Assembly: GCF_002591915.1 (NCBI RefSeq)
Contig: NZ_NIHB01000002.1
Span: 442,133 to 506,132 of the forward strand
Length of the DNA: 64,000 nt
From: Marinicella litoralis
Lineage (GTDB): Bacteria > Pseudomonadota > Gammaproteobacteria > Xanthomonadales > Marinicellaceae
Direction: 5' to 3'
Shown here: positions 19,085 through 27,420 of the stretch, piece after piece
Layout of the letters: every line of letters begins with the position of its first letter
Numbering within the stretch: the first letter of the stretch is position 1
Made by a program: the position numbers and the translations under genes
The notes under the pieces: generated by a model
Seen by the model: the letters and a program-made list of their open reading frames with translations, nothing else
Told to the model about the DNA's origin: nothing
Databases searched by the model: none

Positions 19085-19720
19085 TTATTTTGCAGCTTTA
19101 ACATCAGCTAATTTCATTTCAACAATTTGTCGTCCAGAATAGCCTTCGCCTTCATTCAACGCCAATTGATAAGCATCCTTGGCTTTGTTTAATTCACCTT
19201 GTGCCAAAAACACATCGCCTACCACCTCTTCAACAATGGTTTGGTAGGCTTGAGACTGTACTTTATCCAAATGAGTCAGAGCCGCTGTATAGTCACCTTC
19301 AGAAACCAACAACCTTGCCAATCTTAAACGCGCCATTTCAGCAATTGATTTTTCTGGCTTAGCGTCAATCAATGTTTGATATTGTACTTTCGCTTCTGCA
19401 ATCTTGTCTTGTTCAACCAACTTACCTGCCGCCATCAAACGGGCTTTTACCACGTAAATGTTCGAGCCATATTGGGCTTCATAATCAGCGATCATCTTTT
19501 CGGCTTCAGTCAGTTCACCCAAAGAAAGTAATTGTTCAATCTGAACGAACTCTTCAGCTGCTGCTTTGATGTTATTGGATTGCGACACCTGCCATTGGCC
19601 GTAACCCCATAGTCCACCAATTCCCAGCGCTATGCCTGCAACAATGGTCAACCAGTTTTTGTTCAGCCATTCTTTGACCAGCTGTTCTTGTTCATAATCA
19701 TCGTATTCTTCAAATGCCAT
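19085..19720 (-). CDS. yfgM: YfgM/PpiD-associated TPR membrane protein
   Basis: A 211-residue bitopic inner-membrane protein. A short cytoplasmic acidic head (EEYDDYEQEQLVKEW) is followed by one membrane helix (about residues 24-42, LTIVAGIALGIGGLWGYGQW) and a periplasmic TPR-like helical domain. YfgM works with PpiD at the Sec translocon in E. coli. It is the first gene of the run yfgM-bamB-der-moeA-moeB-folD. The hisS gene that often precedes it is absent here; tRNA-Asn lies upstream. Confidence 0.92.
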   Translation of the reverse strand: MAFEEYDDYEQEQLVKEWLNKNWLTIVAGIALGIGGLWGYGQWQVSQSNNIKAAAEEFVQIEQLLSLGELTEAEKMIADYEAQYGSNIYVVKARLMAAGKLVEQDKIAEAKVQYQTLIDAKPEKSIAEMARLRLARLLVSEGDYTAALTHLDKVQSQAYQTIVEEVVGDVFLAQGELNKAKDAYQLALNEGEGYSGRQIVEMKLADVKAAK

Positions 19721-19874
19721 ATTTTTATTCCAATGGTTAATCTATTTTACAAAGCAGGCTATTTTACATGATGACTTGTAAAATTTCATCAAGCCATTTG
19801 TATTGCCAGCAACAGAATGAGTACATTTTATCGTTGTTACAGGCTCACTTTGAAAAAATGATAATGCTTAAATC

Positions 19875-19902
19875 AAAAAAGCCGCTTAAAAAGCGGCTTT
19901 TT
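19875..19902. terminator. Bidirectional intrinsic terminator after tRNA-Asn
   Basis: The 7-base-pair stem GCCGCTT/AAGCGGC with an AAA loop (19881-19897) is flanked by A6 on the left and T5 on the right, so it can work in either direction. It lies 9 bases beyond the 3' end of the minus-strand tRNA-Asn gene and most likely ends that transcript. Confidence 0.88.
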
Positions 19903-19910
19903 CAGAATTT

Positions 19911-19986
19911 TGGCTCCCCGGGACGGGCTTGAACCGCCGACCTAGTGATTAACAGTCACCCGCTCTACCAACTGAGCTACCGGGGA
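19911..19986 (-). tRNA. tRNA-Asn (GUU)
   Basis: The minus strand reads a 76-base cloverleaf with acceptor stem TCCCCGG/CCGGGGA, D-arm AGCTCAGTTGGTAGAGC, anticodon loop CTGTTAA (GTT), T-loop TTCAAGC, discriminator G and encoded CCA. A U1-A72 start, the GUU anticodon and G73 are all typical of bacterial tRNA-Asn. It stands alone between yfgM and trmJ. Confidence 0.97.
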
Positions 19987-20058
19987 AGATTGGTAAGTCT
20001 TGCTAAGCAAGAGATGCGCATTTTACAGTTATCAGAAAAACTGTCAAGCAATATGTAG

Positions 20059-20793
20059 TCATTTTTTTATGTTCTTGTTCACAGCGCTTAAGAAACCTCG
20101 CAAGATGTCCATTTCATGCTTTTCAATGCGCAGTCGATTGAACATCATTCTGAGCTTCTCTTCCAATGACTTTTGATTCTCTGTATGCATAAAATCGATG
20201 TCATGCATGATTTGAAACAAATGTTGATAGAAACTTTGCATTTTTTCAGCAGTAGCGAATGGAACATCAGCTGGCTGATCAATCACTTCTATGTTTTGTG
20301 CTTCCAGACACCTCATTCTCAGCTCGTAGGCTGCCACTTGAATGGCTGCAGCTAAATTCAATGACGAATATTCCGGATTGGCTGGTAATTTAACCAAATA
20401 ATGGCACCGTTGCATTTCTTCATTGGTCATTCCATAACGTTCTTTTCCAAAAATCAAAGCAACTTGTTGTGACTTGGCAGCGAGGGTCAACATTTTAGCA
20501 GCCTGATGCAAGTCAATGACCTCTATATCCATCCCTCGATTTCGGGCACTGGTGCCCATCACCAAGGTACATGGTTCTATGGATTGATCCAAATCATCAT
20601 GAACAGTGGCTGCGTACAACACATCATCGGCACCGGATGCTCTGGCCGTGGCCTCAGCACTGGGGTAGTCAGTTGGGTTGATTAAATGTAAATTTTCCAT
20701 CCCCATCACCTTCATGGCACGGGCAGCAGCTCCAATATTGCCAGGATGTGAGGTGTTAGATAAAACGAATCTGATGTTTTTTAATCTGTCCAC
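20059..20793 (-). CDS. trmJ: tRNA (cytidine/uridine-32-2'-O)-methyltransferase TrmJ
   Basis: TrmJ is a SPOUT-class methyltransferase modifying position 32 of the tRNA anticodon loop. The 244-residue protein has the SpoU pattern: N-terminal VLSNTSHPGNIGAAARAMKVMG, ALIFGKERYGMTNEEM, and the C-terminal knot PANPEYSSLNLAAAIQVAAYE. The helical C-terminal extension of TrmJ is present. It is divergent from suhB, the same neighbour as in E. coli. Confidence 0.96.
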   Translation of the reverse strand: MDRLKNIRFVLSNTSHPGNIGAAARAMKVMGMENLHLINPTDYPSAEATARASGADDVLYAATVHDDLDQSIEPCTLVMGTSARNRGMDIEVIDLHQAAKMLTLAAKSQQVALIFGKERYGMTNEEMQRCHYLVKLPANPEYSSLNLAAAIQVAAYELRMRCLEAQNIEVIDQPADVPFATAEKMQSFYQHLFQIMHDIDFMHTENQKSLEEKLRMMFNRLRIEKHEMDILRGFLSAVNKNIKK

Positions 20794-20894
20794 AAAAGTG
20801 TCAATAAGTTAAAAGATTTGGTATCATACGCGGTTCGCTTCTTAACATCAACGTGCCACATAAATGTGTCACATCAATGGATAAAATTAAAGAC

Positions 20895-21683
20895 ATGTCA
20901 CCTGAACTGAATATTGCCAAAAAAGCAGCACTCAAAGCGGCCAATTCAATTGAACAATTGATGTTTAAAAATGAATTGCTCTCAGTCAATAAAAAACTCA
21001 ACAATGGCTTTGTTGACCAAGCCATTCAAGTCAGCATGAATGACATCTTTTTTACTTTAAAAAGGGCTTATCCAGAAGATGAAATTCAAACTGATGAAAC
21101 CACTTTAACTGATTTCACCAATTCCGAGAGGGTTTGGCTGATCAATCCATTAAGCGGCATCACCAATTTTCTCTATGACATCCCTCACTGTGCCATCAGC
21201 ATCATCCTGATCGAAAACCACAAAACCAAAGAGGCCTTGATTTACAACCCAGTCACCGATGATGAATACATGGCTACCAAGGGCAAAGGCGCCTTTTTAA
21301 ATCAAAGAAGGTTAAGACTCAGCAACCACAATGAACCTTCAGAGTCACTGATTGGTACCAACTACTCAGAAAATAAAAACAAAAATGCCCTTCAGTCCAA
21401 AGCTTTGCGGACCATCAGCAATCAAGTCGCTGATGTGCGGGTTCTCGGCTGTCCCGCATTGGACTTAGCCATGGTATCTGCCGGAAAACTCAATGCCTAT
21501 TGGCAAAATGAGATGAAACCGTCAGAAATGCTTGGAGGTATTTTGTTGACCGAAGAGTCAGGCGGTCAATGTATGGATTTTTCAGCCAAAAGAGCGTTCA
21601 ACCAATCCGCTCAAGTGGTGGCTGGAAACTTAAAAGTCTCTGCTTGGCTAACTTCACAACTTAAAAGCCTTTATCAAAACTAA
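20895..21683 (+). CDS. suhB: SuhB-family (inositol monophosphatase fold) protein lacking catalytic metal ligands
   Basis: The position (divergent from trmJ) and an apparently gap-free alignment with the E. coli SuhB N-terminus as I recall it (MSPELNIAKKAALKA versus MHPMLNIAVRAARKA) identify the SuhB ortholog; this decides the start at 20895 over in-frame ATG 20877 or GTG 20853. The metal and phosphate ligands are gone. The family motif DPLDGTTN reads NPLSGITN (D84 to N, D87 to S), E67 is D, D44 is I, and the late PWD motif reads PSE. Phosphatase activity is therefore unlikely. In E. coli SuhB also acts in the rRNA antitermination complex independently of catalysis, and that may be its retained role. 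A terminator follows. Confidence 0.85.
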   Translation: MSPELNIAKKAALKAANSIEQLMFKNELLSVNKKLNNGFVDQAIQVSMNDIFFTLKRAYPEDEIQTDETTLTDFTNSERVWLINPLSGITNFLYDIPHCAISIILIENHKTKEALIYNPVTDDEYMATKGKGAFLNQRRLRLSNHNEPSESLIGTNYSENKNKNALQSKALRTISNQVADVRVLGCPALDLAMVSAGKLNAYWQNEMKPSEMLGGILLTEESGGQCMDFSAKRAFNQSAQVVAGNLKVSAWLTSQLKSLYQN

Positions 21684-21685
21684 AT

Positions 21686-21719
21686 AAAAAGGCGCTGCTA
21701 AAAAAAGCAGCGCCTTTGC
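21686..21719. terminator. Bidirectional terminator between suhB and the DUF4252 gene
   Basis: A 12-base-pair stem AAAGGCGCTGCT/AGCAGCGCCTTT (21688-21717) has A- and T-rich flanks on both sides. It ends suhB on the plus strand, and on the minus strand ends the convergent 21781-22299 gene. Confidence 0.93.
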
Positions 21720-21780
21720 ATTGTGCATCAAACTTCGTTAAACAGCTTAAGCTCACCTGTGAACCTGAGCCAAATTTGAT

Positions 21781-22299
21781 TCACAAATTCAAGCTAATCG
21801 TCTCTAAAACATCAACATCAACATCAAAATTAGCAGTCAAATCTTTGAGGTGAGCCACATCAATTTCACCATCCAATTTGATGTAAACAAATTCATCTCC
21901 TGCCTCGAACACCATAATTGACAAGTCACTTAAAATCATGCCATCGACTTTAGCCATGATGTGTACACGCTCATCACCTTCAACGACCTTGATGATCTCC
22001 TCAACGCCATGCTTAGCCAAACTCCTGACCTTGTCACTCATCCAGTCACCGATGTCATCTACATCCACTGCATCATTCAATTCATAAACATTGATAGACA
22101 GGTCTTTCAGCCCAGATAACACAGCTTGAGCCTCTTGATCATCTTTGGTGAACATCCTCGCCATACCCAGCACACCAGGGCCTAAGGTTATTTTTACTTT
22201 GGCTTCAGTGCCTAAAATGCTTTCAAGCGCTTTAAAATCATCAGCCCAAGAATTGACTGATACCAAACTTAAAAACATCATCGCCATTATATTTTTCAT
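21781..22299 (-). CDS. DUF4252-like secreted protein
   Basis: A 172-residue exported protein. The signal peptide is MKNIMAMMFLSLVSVNSWA, followed by an acidic mature domain with a beta-rich centre (VKITLGPGVLGMARMF, then DLSINVYEL and VHIMAKVDGMILSDLSIMV). The layout resembles DUF4252 proteins, small putative periplasmic proteins of unknown function; the assignment is by pattern only. Many aspartates cluster at the C-terminus (FDVDVDVLETI). It is transcribed alone and shares a bidirectional terminator with suhB. Confidence 0.6.
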   Translation of the reverse strand: MKNIMAMMFLSLVSVNSWADDFKALESILGTEAKVKITLGPGVLGMARMFTKDDQEAQAVLSGLKDLSINVYELNDAVDVDDIGDWMSDKVRSLAKHGVEEIIKVVEGDERVHIMAKVDGMILSDLSIMVFEAGDEFVYIKLDGEIDVAHLKDLTANFDVDVDVLETISLNL

Positions 22300-22383
22300 A
22301 AATACCTCTATTAATTAAACATCATCCGCCATGGATTTATGTGCATATAACGAGGCAAGCTAAAATATGTTACAAATGAGAGG

Positions 22384-22410
22384 CAAAAAAAAGCCCGGCA
22401 ATACCGGGCT
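22384..22410 (-). terminator. Intrinsic terminator of yajC-secD-secF
   Basis: Read on the minus strand, AGCCCGG, loop TATTG and CCGGGCT form a 7-base-pair GC-rich stem followed by a run of T. It starts about 24 bases after the secF stop. Confidence 0.92.
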
Positions 22411-22433
22411 GATTGTTTAATCAAAAATTAAAA

Positions 22434-23417
22434 TTATGGAATGTGCTCTAAGTTGGCACCTTCCTTTTCAACTGGAATTAAATCTTCACGACTGATACCT
22501 AAGGCCAAAGTGGTTGTACTGGCTACAAATATGGATGAATAAGTACCGACAATCACACCCACTATCAAAGCAAAAGCAAAACCATGGATCAAATCACCGC
22601 CAAAGAAAAACAATGCCAACAACACCAGCATGGTGGTGAATGAAGTAATCACAGTTCTGGATAAAGTTTGACCGATCGAATTGTTAATCACTTGTTCAGT
22701 GGTGGCTTTTCGGCCCTTTCTGAAATTTTCCCTGATCCGATCAAAAACCACAATCGTGTCATTCAATGAATAACCAATGACTGCGAGCAGTGCTGCCAGA
22801 ACAGTCAGGTCAAATTCCACCTGCCAGATCGAAAACACGCCAGCCGTGATTATCACATCGTGAACCAAGGCAGCGATTGATCCCAATGAAAAGCGCCATT
22901 CAAATCGAATGGTCACATAAATCAAAATGCCCATGATGGCGTACAACAACGCCAATGAACCTTGTTCAATCAACTCATCACCCACCTGTGGGCCCACAAA
23001 ATCCGCCTTACTTATTCTTGCTGATGAATCCAATTTCTTTAATTCTTCAAGTACAGCATTACTTAACTTGGCTTCATCCTTTTGAGTAGAATCTGATTGT
23101 TCATCCATGTCCGGAGTTGCTACTGCCTTTTCTTGAGGCGGCAAAGTGATTTCAATATCTTTGCTGGAACCAAAATTCTTAACCACTATATTTTGGTACC
23201 CCGAAGCTTCAAGGTTTTCCCGCACTTCGGTCACTCCGATGCCTTCTTCAAAATGCACCACGACAACTGTTCCTCCAGTGAAATCTAATCCAAAATTCAA
23301 TCCCCTGGTCACGATAGAAATCAACGACATAATGATTAACAACGACGACACCACCAACGCAATTTTTCTCTTGCCCATGAAGTCGTATTTAATTTTTCCT
23401 AATATATTCATACTCAA
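22434..23417 (-). CDS. secF: Protein translocase subunit SecF
   Basis: SecF pairs with SecD in the inner membrane and uses the proton gradient to pull exported proteins to the periplasmic side. The 327-residue protein has the first membrane helix and the GLNFGLDFTGGTVVVV motif, a periplasmic domain, and five further helices including YSLNDTIVVFDRIREN and the RND-like NNSIGQTLSRTVITSF. The periplasmic loop carries an extra acidic/lysine insertion (about residues 85-105, DMDEQSDSTQKDEAK). The gene begins 4 bases after secD and ends at a terminator. Confidence 0.97.
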   Translation of the reverse strand: MSMNILGKIKYDFMGKRKIALVVSSLLIIMSLISIVTRGLNFGLDFTGGTVVVVHFEEGIGVTEVRENLEASGYQNIVVKNFGSSKDIEITLPPQEKAVATPDMDEQSDSTQKDEAKLSNAVLEELKKLDSSARISKADFVGPQVGDELIEQGSLALLYAIMGILIYVTIRFEWRFSLGSIAALVHDVIITAGVFSIWQVEFDLTVLAALLAVIGYSLNDTIVVFDRIRENFRKGRKATTEQVINNSIGQTLSRTVITSFTTMLVLLALFFFGGDLIHGFAFALIVGVIVGTYSSIFVASTTTLALGISREDLIPVEKEGANLEHIP

Positions 23418-23421
23418 CTCC

Positions 23422-25272
23422 TTAGATGGCTATCGATTGTAATTTTTTCTTGCGACCATAAACCAAGTTCACAATAGCCCTTGATAACACAATCGCTGTA
23501 AACATTGACGTCATGATGCCAATACACAATGTCACGGCAAACCCCTTGATGGGTCCAGTACCAAATGCGAACAAGACAACCGCTGCAATCAGAGTGGTTA
23601 CATTGGCATCTGCAATGGTAGAAAATGCTTTTTCGTAACCAGATTTGATGCTGCCTTGTATGGTGTTCCCACCCCTCATTTCTTCTTTGATCCGCTCAAA
23701 GATCAAGACATTGGCATCAACTGCCATACCGACAGTAAGTACAATGCCTGCAATACCAGGAAGGGTTAATGTGGCGCCAAACATAGACAAACAAGCCATC
23801 ATCAATACCACATTGATGGTCAAGGCCACATTGGCGATCAAACCAAACATGCGATAGTAAACAATCATAAATACCACCACCAATGCCAATCCTATCTGAA
23901 CCGACATCACGCCTTTATCAATATTGTCTTGTCCCAATGAAGGACCAATGGTTCGCTCTTCTACAATTTGAACCGGGGCTGCCAAGGCACCTGCTCGCAG
24001 TAACAAGGCCAATTCATTGGCTTCTTTTTGTGAATCCAAGCCAGTGGTTTGAAATTGATTAGAAAAGATGCCGTTGATGCGTGCATCACTGATCACCTCT
24101 TCTTTATTTCTGTACTGCATCACGCCTTCATCATTTTTGCCTATGGGAATTCTTTCTTTAAGAATAACACCCATAAAATTTCCTACATTGGACTTTGTGA
24201 ATTCAAGCATTCTGTTGGCACCTATGCTGTTCAATTTAACTGATACAGCAGGAGAACCTGATTGTTGGTCGAAAGTCGCCTGAGCATCTATCAATTGATT
24301 ACCAGTCGCGATCACTCGGTCTTTTAACAAGACAGGCCGACCTGATCGATCGTAATACAATGAAGATCCTATCGGTGTTTTGCCCGTTCTTGCTGCCAAT
24401 TCTGCATTGTTTTCACGGTCAGTCGGTCGATATTCTAAGGTGGCTGTTGCATCTAACATGATTTTTGCCTGGGTCGTGTCTTGTAACCCTGGCAATTGAA
24501 CCACGATACGTTCCAAACCCTGACGTTGAATGATGGGTTCTGCAACCCCAATCTCATTCACCCTGTCTCTCAATGTGGTTAAGTTTTGATTCAATGCATT
24601 TTCTTTGATTGCATTGATTGACTGTTCTGTTAACAAGCCTTTCAACTCATAACTATCTGCAGTCACATTTTGACGCAATGTCAACTCAGTGAAATCCTTT
24701 TCGATCAGTTCTGCTGCTTTCTCCATATCAACTTCGTTTCTGAAACTGATGGTAATGTCATTGCCAGACCAGCTGATGCGTTTCTTGGGAATTTTTTGTT
24801 TAATTAAAGTAGAAGTGATGTCAGAACGGATTTGTTTTTTCTTGTTGTCCGCAGCCTCTTTCATATCAACTTCTAACAAGAAATGTACGCCGCCACGCAA
24901 ATCCAATCCCAGGTTCATCGCTCTGCCACCCAGGTTTTCTAGCCATTCTGGCACGTTGGGTCTCAAATTCATGGCTGTATTGAAGCCTGTCAAACCTTCT
25001 TTTAACGCATCTTGCCCCTTTCTTTGGGCATCCAAATCAGCAAATTTAACAATGGCGGTGTCGCCATCAATTGAGATTTGATCGAAAGCAATTTGTTTGT
25101 CATTCAATACATCAGAAATTTTATCCAGTGTTTTTGGTTCAATTGCTGCGTCTTTAACTGCTTTTACTTGCACCACTTGACTTTGGCCATATAAGTTTGG
25201 CAATGCATACAGCGCTCCCATAGATATGATGACCAGAATCATTATGTATTTCCACATAGGATATCGATTCAT
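23422..25272 (-). CDS. secD: Protein translocase subunit SecD
   Basis: SecD is the large partner of SecF in the SecDF translocation accessory complex. The 616-residue protein has an N-terminal membrane helix, the motif LGLDLRGGVHFLLEVD, a periplasmic P1 head domain (about 130-400) and six RND-type helices with GMAVDANVLIFERIKEE. Length is in the normal range. The yajC-secD-secF order is conserved in Gammaproteobacteria; the usual upstream tgt/queA is not present here. Confidence 0.97.
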   Translation of the reverse strand: MNRYPMWKYIMILVIISMGALYALPNLYGQSQVVQVKAVKDAAIEPKTLDKISDVLNDKQIAFDQISIDGDTAIVKFADLDAQRKGQDALKEGLTGFNTAMNLRPNVPEWLENLGGRAMNLGLDLRGGVHFLLEVDMKEAADNKKKQIRSDITSTLIKQKIPKKRISWSGNDITISFRNEVDMEKAAELIEKDFTELTLRQNVTADSYELKGLLTEQSINAIKENALNQNLTTLRDRVNEIGVAEPIIQRQGLERIVVQLPGLQDTTQAKIMLDATATLEYRPTDRENNAELAARTGKTPIGSSLYYDRSGRPVLLKDRVIATGNQLIDAQATFDQQSGSPAVSVKLNSIGANRMLEFTKSNVGNFMGVILKERIPIGKNDEGVMQYRNKEEVISDARINGIFSNQFQTTGLDSQKEANELALLLRAGALAAPVQIVEERTIGPSLGQDNIDKGVMSVQIGLALVVVFMIVYYRMFGLIANVALTINVVLMMACLSMFGATLTLPGIAGIVLTVGMAVDANVLIFERIKEEMRGGNTIQGSIKSGYEKAFSTIADANVTTLIAAVVLFAFGTGPIKGFAVTLCIGIMTSMFTAIVLSRAIVNLVYGRKKKLQSIAI

Positions 25273-25331
25273 TGTTATTCTCTTTATTGTTATTGTTATA
25301 TATGTCTACCCAAGCAAAAATGGGCAGGTAT

Positions 25332-25661
25332 TTACTTAAGTGATTTAATCGTCCCTTTAGGTAATACTTTGGCCACTGCACTTCTTTGCACGTGTATTTC
25401 AATGCTTGGTGCAATTTCAATCTTTATGAATGACTCATCGACCGCAACTATTGCACCCAAAGTACCGCCATTGGTAATCACTTCATCACCCACACCCAGT
25501 GCTGTTACCATTTCATTGTGAGCTTTCATGCGTTTTTGTTGTGGACGAATCAACATGAAGTACATGATGACAAAGAACACACCAATAAAAATAAAGGAAC
25601 CCATTGGGTTAGCAGCTGCATCGCCCGATTGAGCCATGGCATCAGATATAAAAAAATTCAT
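25332..25661 (-). CDS. yajC: Preprotein translocase subunit YajC
   Basis: YajC is a small single-pass inner-membrane protein that co-purifies with SecDF. The 109-residue protein has a membrane helix FIFIGVFFVIMYFMLI followed by the signature RPQQKRMKAH and a YajC core (LGVGDEVITNGGTLGAI). It is the first gene of the operon; on the minus strand a TATAAT hexamer at 25698-25703 lies just upstream, though without a clear -35 element. Confidence 0.95.
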   Translation of the reverse strand: MNFFISDAMAQSGDAAANPMGSFIFIGVFFVIMYFMLIRPQQKRMKAHNEMVTALGVGDEVITNGGTLGAIVAVDESFIKIEIAPSIEIHVQRSAVAKVLPKGTIKSLK

Positions 25662-25733
25662 CTTTCAATCCCGTTTCTAGTAAAATAAAAGCGCGCTATT
25701 ATAGCACCACAGAAACAACGATATAGGACTCAA

Positions 25734-26153
25734 ATGGCAAAAAATCAAGGGCTTGATACTGCAAAAACTCAAGTAACAAAATCAATTACTGGTGGATGTC
25801 ATTGCGGGGCCATCAAATTTCATGCCACAGTTGATATCAATTCAACAATTCTTGTTTGTAATTGTTCGGTCTGTTCGATGACAGGGTTTCATCATTTGAT
25901 TGTGCCACATGATCAATTCAAACTGCTTACTGAGGTCCAATCATTGACCAGTTATCGATTCAATAGCAAACAAGCCAACCACCTTTTTTGTAGCCGCTGT
26001 GGTGTTAAGTCTTTCTACCAACCGCGCTCTCACCCAGACTGTTGGAGCATCAATGCGCATTGCATCAAAGGCTATGTTGCGACTGAATGGAAGCATGAAC
26101 TTTTTGATGGAAAAAATTGGACCCAAGCACACAATAACTTACAATCAAGTTAA
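25734..26153 (+). CDS. GFA-family (Mss4-like) zinc protein
   Basis: A 139-residue protein of the GFA / centromere-V type Mss4 fold, related to glutathione-dependent formaldehyde-activating enzyme. The zinc-ligand cysteines are visible: GGCHCGAIKF near residue 22, CNCSVC near 43 and FCSRCGVKSFY near 86. The family is broad and most members have no proven substrate, so formaldehyde activation is not claimed. It is divergent from yajC and 6 bases upstream of the VanY-like gene, probably co-transcribed. Confidence 0.85.
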   Translation: MAKNQGLDTAKTQVTKSITGGCHCGAIKFHATVDINSTILVCNCSVCSMTGFHHLIVPHDQFKLLTEVQSLTSYRFNSKQANHLFCSRCGVKSFYQPRSHPDCWSINAHCIKGYVATEWKHELFDGKNWTQAHNNLQSS

Positions 26154-26159
26154 ACAGCC

Positions 26160-26993
26160 ATGACTTACATCTCTACACAACGATTAGACATCAAGCCCAC
26201 GCATAAAAATTGTTGGTCTATTTTTGACAAGTTTGATCAGCACTTGATTGGCAAGTTATTCTTTAAAAAACAATGGTTTAACATTATCCTTAAACCGCAT
26301 TCCCTGGGCCTTGGGGTTGCTACTGAATCTGCTTTTGGTTTGATGAAAGCAATCAATTGTGATCATTACAAAGCAAAAACCGATTTAGCCCATGCCGCCT
26401 CATTTTTACGTGGCATGGGATTTGTCAAACAAGAAAATCACTATATGGTTTCTGCTGAAACCTTGACCTGTCCAGACCCCTACCTCGAGTTGAATCAATC
26501 ACTGGGAATCGAAGACCGTAAATTGTCCTGTCCTTTTCAACCCACTGCCGTCCAACTGATAGATTCTGACATTGATTGTTTCGACCGCAGCACCAAACTA
26601 CACCCTCAAGCTCACCACGCATGGCATCAAATGAAACAAGCTGCAAAGGATGATGGTGTCTTGCTGCAATTGGTATCGGCATTCAGATCCATGAAGTACC
26701 AAGCCCAGTTGATTCAGGGAAAACTCGACAATGGCATCCCGCTTGATGACATCCTGTCAGTCAATACCGCACCAGGTCACAGCGAACACCACACTGGGCG
26801 TGCCATCGACATAACCACCCATGAATTTGAAGCTTTATCAACTTCATTTGAATCAAGCCCGGCTTTTAAATGGCTCACTGATCGTGGTGCTGAATTTGGT
26901 TTTATCATGAGTTACCCCAAGGACAATCAATATGGCATCATTTATGAACCTTGGCATTGGTGTTACCATCCGGTGGCTGGGGTAAATAAATAG
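26160..26993 (+). CDS. VanY-family D-Ala-D-Ala carboxypeptidase with GNAT-like N-terminal segment
   Basis: The C-terminal half (about residues 130-277) is a VanY/LAS-type metallopeptidase: SAFRSMKYQAQLIQGKL, HHTGRAIDI with the zinc-ligand histidine and aspartate, and EPWHWCY with the catalytic glutamate and third ligand. The N-terminal 90 residues look like part of a GNAT acetyltransferase fold: WFNIILKPHSLGLGVATES, then DLAHAASFLRGMGFVKQ, the usual place of the late GNAT helix and strand. The complete acetyl-CoA loop is not evident, so this part may be non-catalytic. No signal peptide is seen, which is odd for a peptidoglycan enzyme and may mean a cytoplasmic recycling role. Confidence 0.8.
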   Translation: MTYISTQRLDIKPTHKNCWSIFDKFDQHLIGKLFFKKQWFNIILKPHSLGLGVATESAFGLMKAINCDHYKAKTDLAHAASFLRGMGFVKQENHYMVSAETLTCPDPYLELNQSLGIEDRKLSCPFQPTAVQLIDSDIDCFDRSTKLHPQAHHAWHQMKQAAKDDGVLLQLVSAFRSMKYQAQLIQGKLDNGIPLDDILSVNTAPGHSEHHTGRAIDITTHEFEALSTSFESSPAFKWLTDRGAEFGFIMSYPKDNQYGIIYEPWHWCYHPVAGVNK

Positions 26994-27018
26994 TATTTAT
27001 GGTTGGTTAGACTTGGGC

Positions 27019-27048
27019 TTGACAGTTCAAGCCAAGATATTTTATACT
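27019..27048 (+). promoter_or_regulatory. Strong sigma-70-type promoter
   Basis: A perfect TTGACA -35 hexamer (27019-27024) is separated by 18 bases from TATACT (27043-27048). The predicted start of transcription near 27055 lies upstream of the small secreted protein gene and rules out the earliest in-frame start (27013) for it. Confidence 0.75.
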
Positions 27049-27123
27049 TTTTGTTACATCAGTAATAAGGGGCTATTTTTGCAACCTAAAACAACAAATA
27101 ATCAGACGAATAACCAATGGCCA

Positions 27124-27420
27124 ATGCGTTTGGTCTTGTTGTTTATTTTACTGCAACTGTCCTCAATATTATCCGCAGCCATTAATGACCCGCATAAGGT
27201 GGACTCAATCATCAATAACAAAATCAGTCAACTGATTGACATCAATCATTTGGGCCATTCACAAAGCATTCAAACCACTCAAATTGGCCCTATGACGTTT
27301 TTTAAGTTGAAATTTTTTGAGCAAAATAATTACCAGGTTTCTGCCAAAGCCACTCAATTGTTTGGGTTTAGCCCGACAATCACTTGTGTATCAGGCAGTA
27401 AAAACCACATTTGTCAGTAA
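27124..27420 (+). CDS. Small secreted protein of unknown function
   Basis: I do not recognise this 98-residue protein. It begins with a clear signal peptide ([18 protein letters not shown]) and has a short mature part of about 80 residues with two cysteines near the C-terminus ([11 protein letters not shown]), possibly a disulfide. An in-frame TTG at 27079 has a better ribosome-binding site (AAGGGG 8 bases before) and would add 15 polar residues ahead of the signal peptide; either start is possible. A strong promoter lies just upstream. The last 7 bases overlap the end of convergent ispG. Confidence 0.6.
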   Translation: MRLVLLFILLQLSSILSAAINDPHKVDSIINNKISQLIDINHLGHSQSIQTTQIGPMTFFKLKFFEQNNYQVSAKATQLFGFSPTITCVSGSKNHICQ

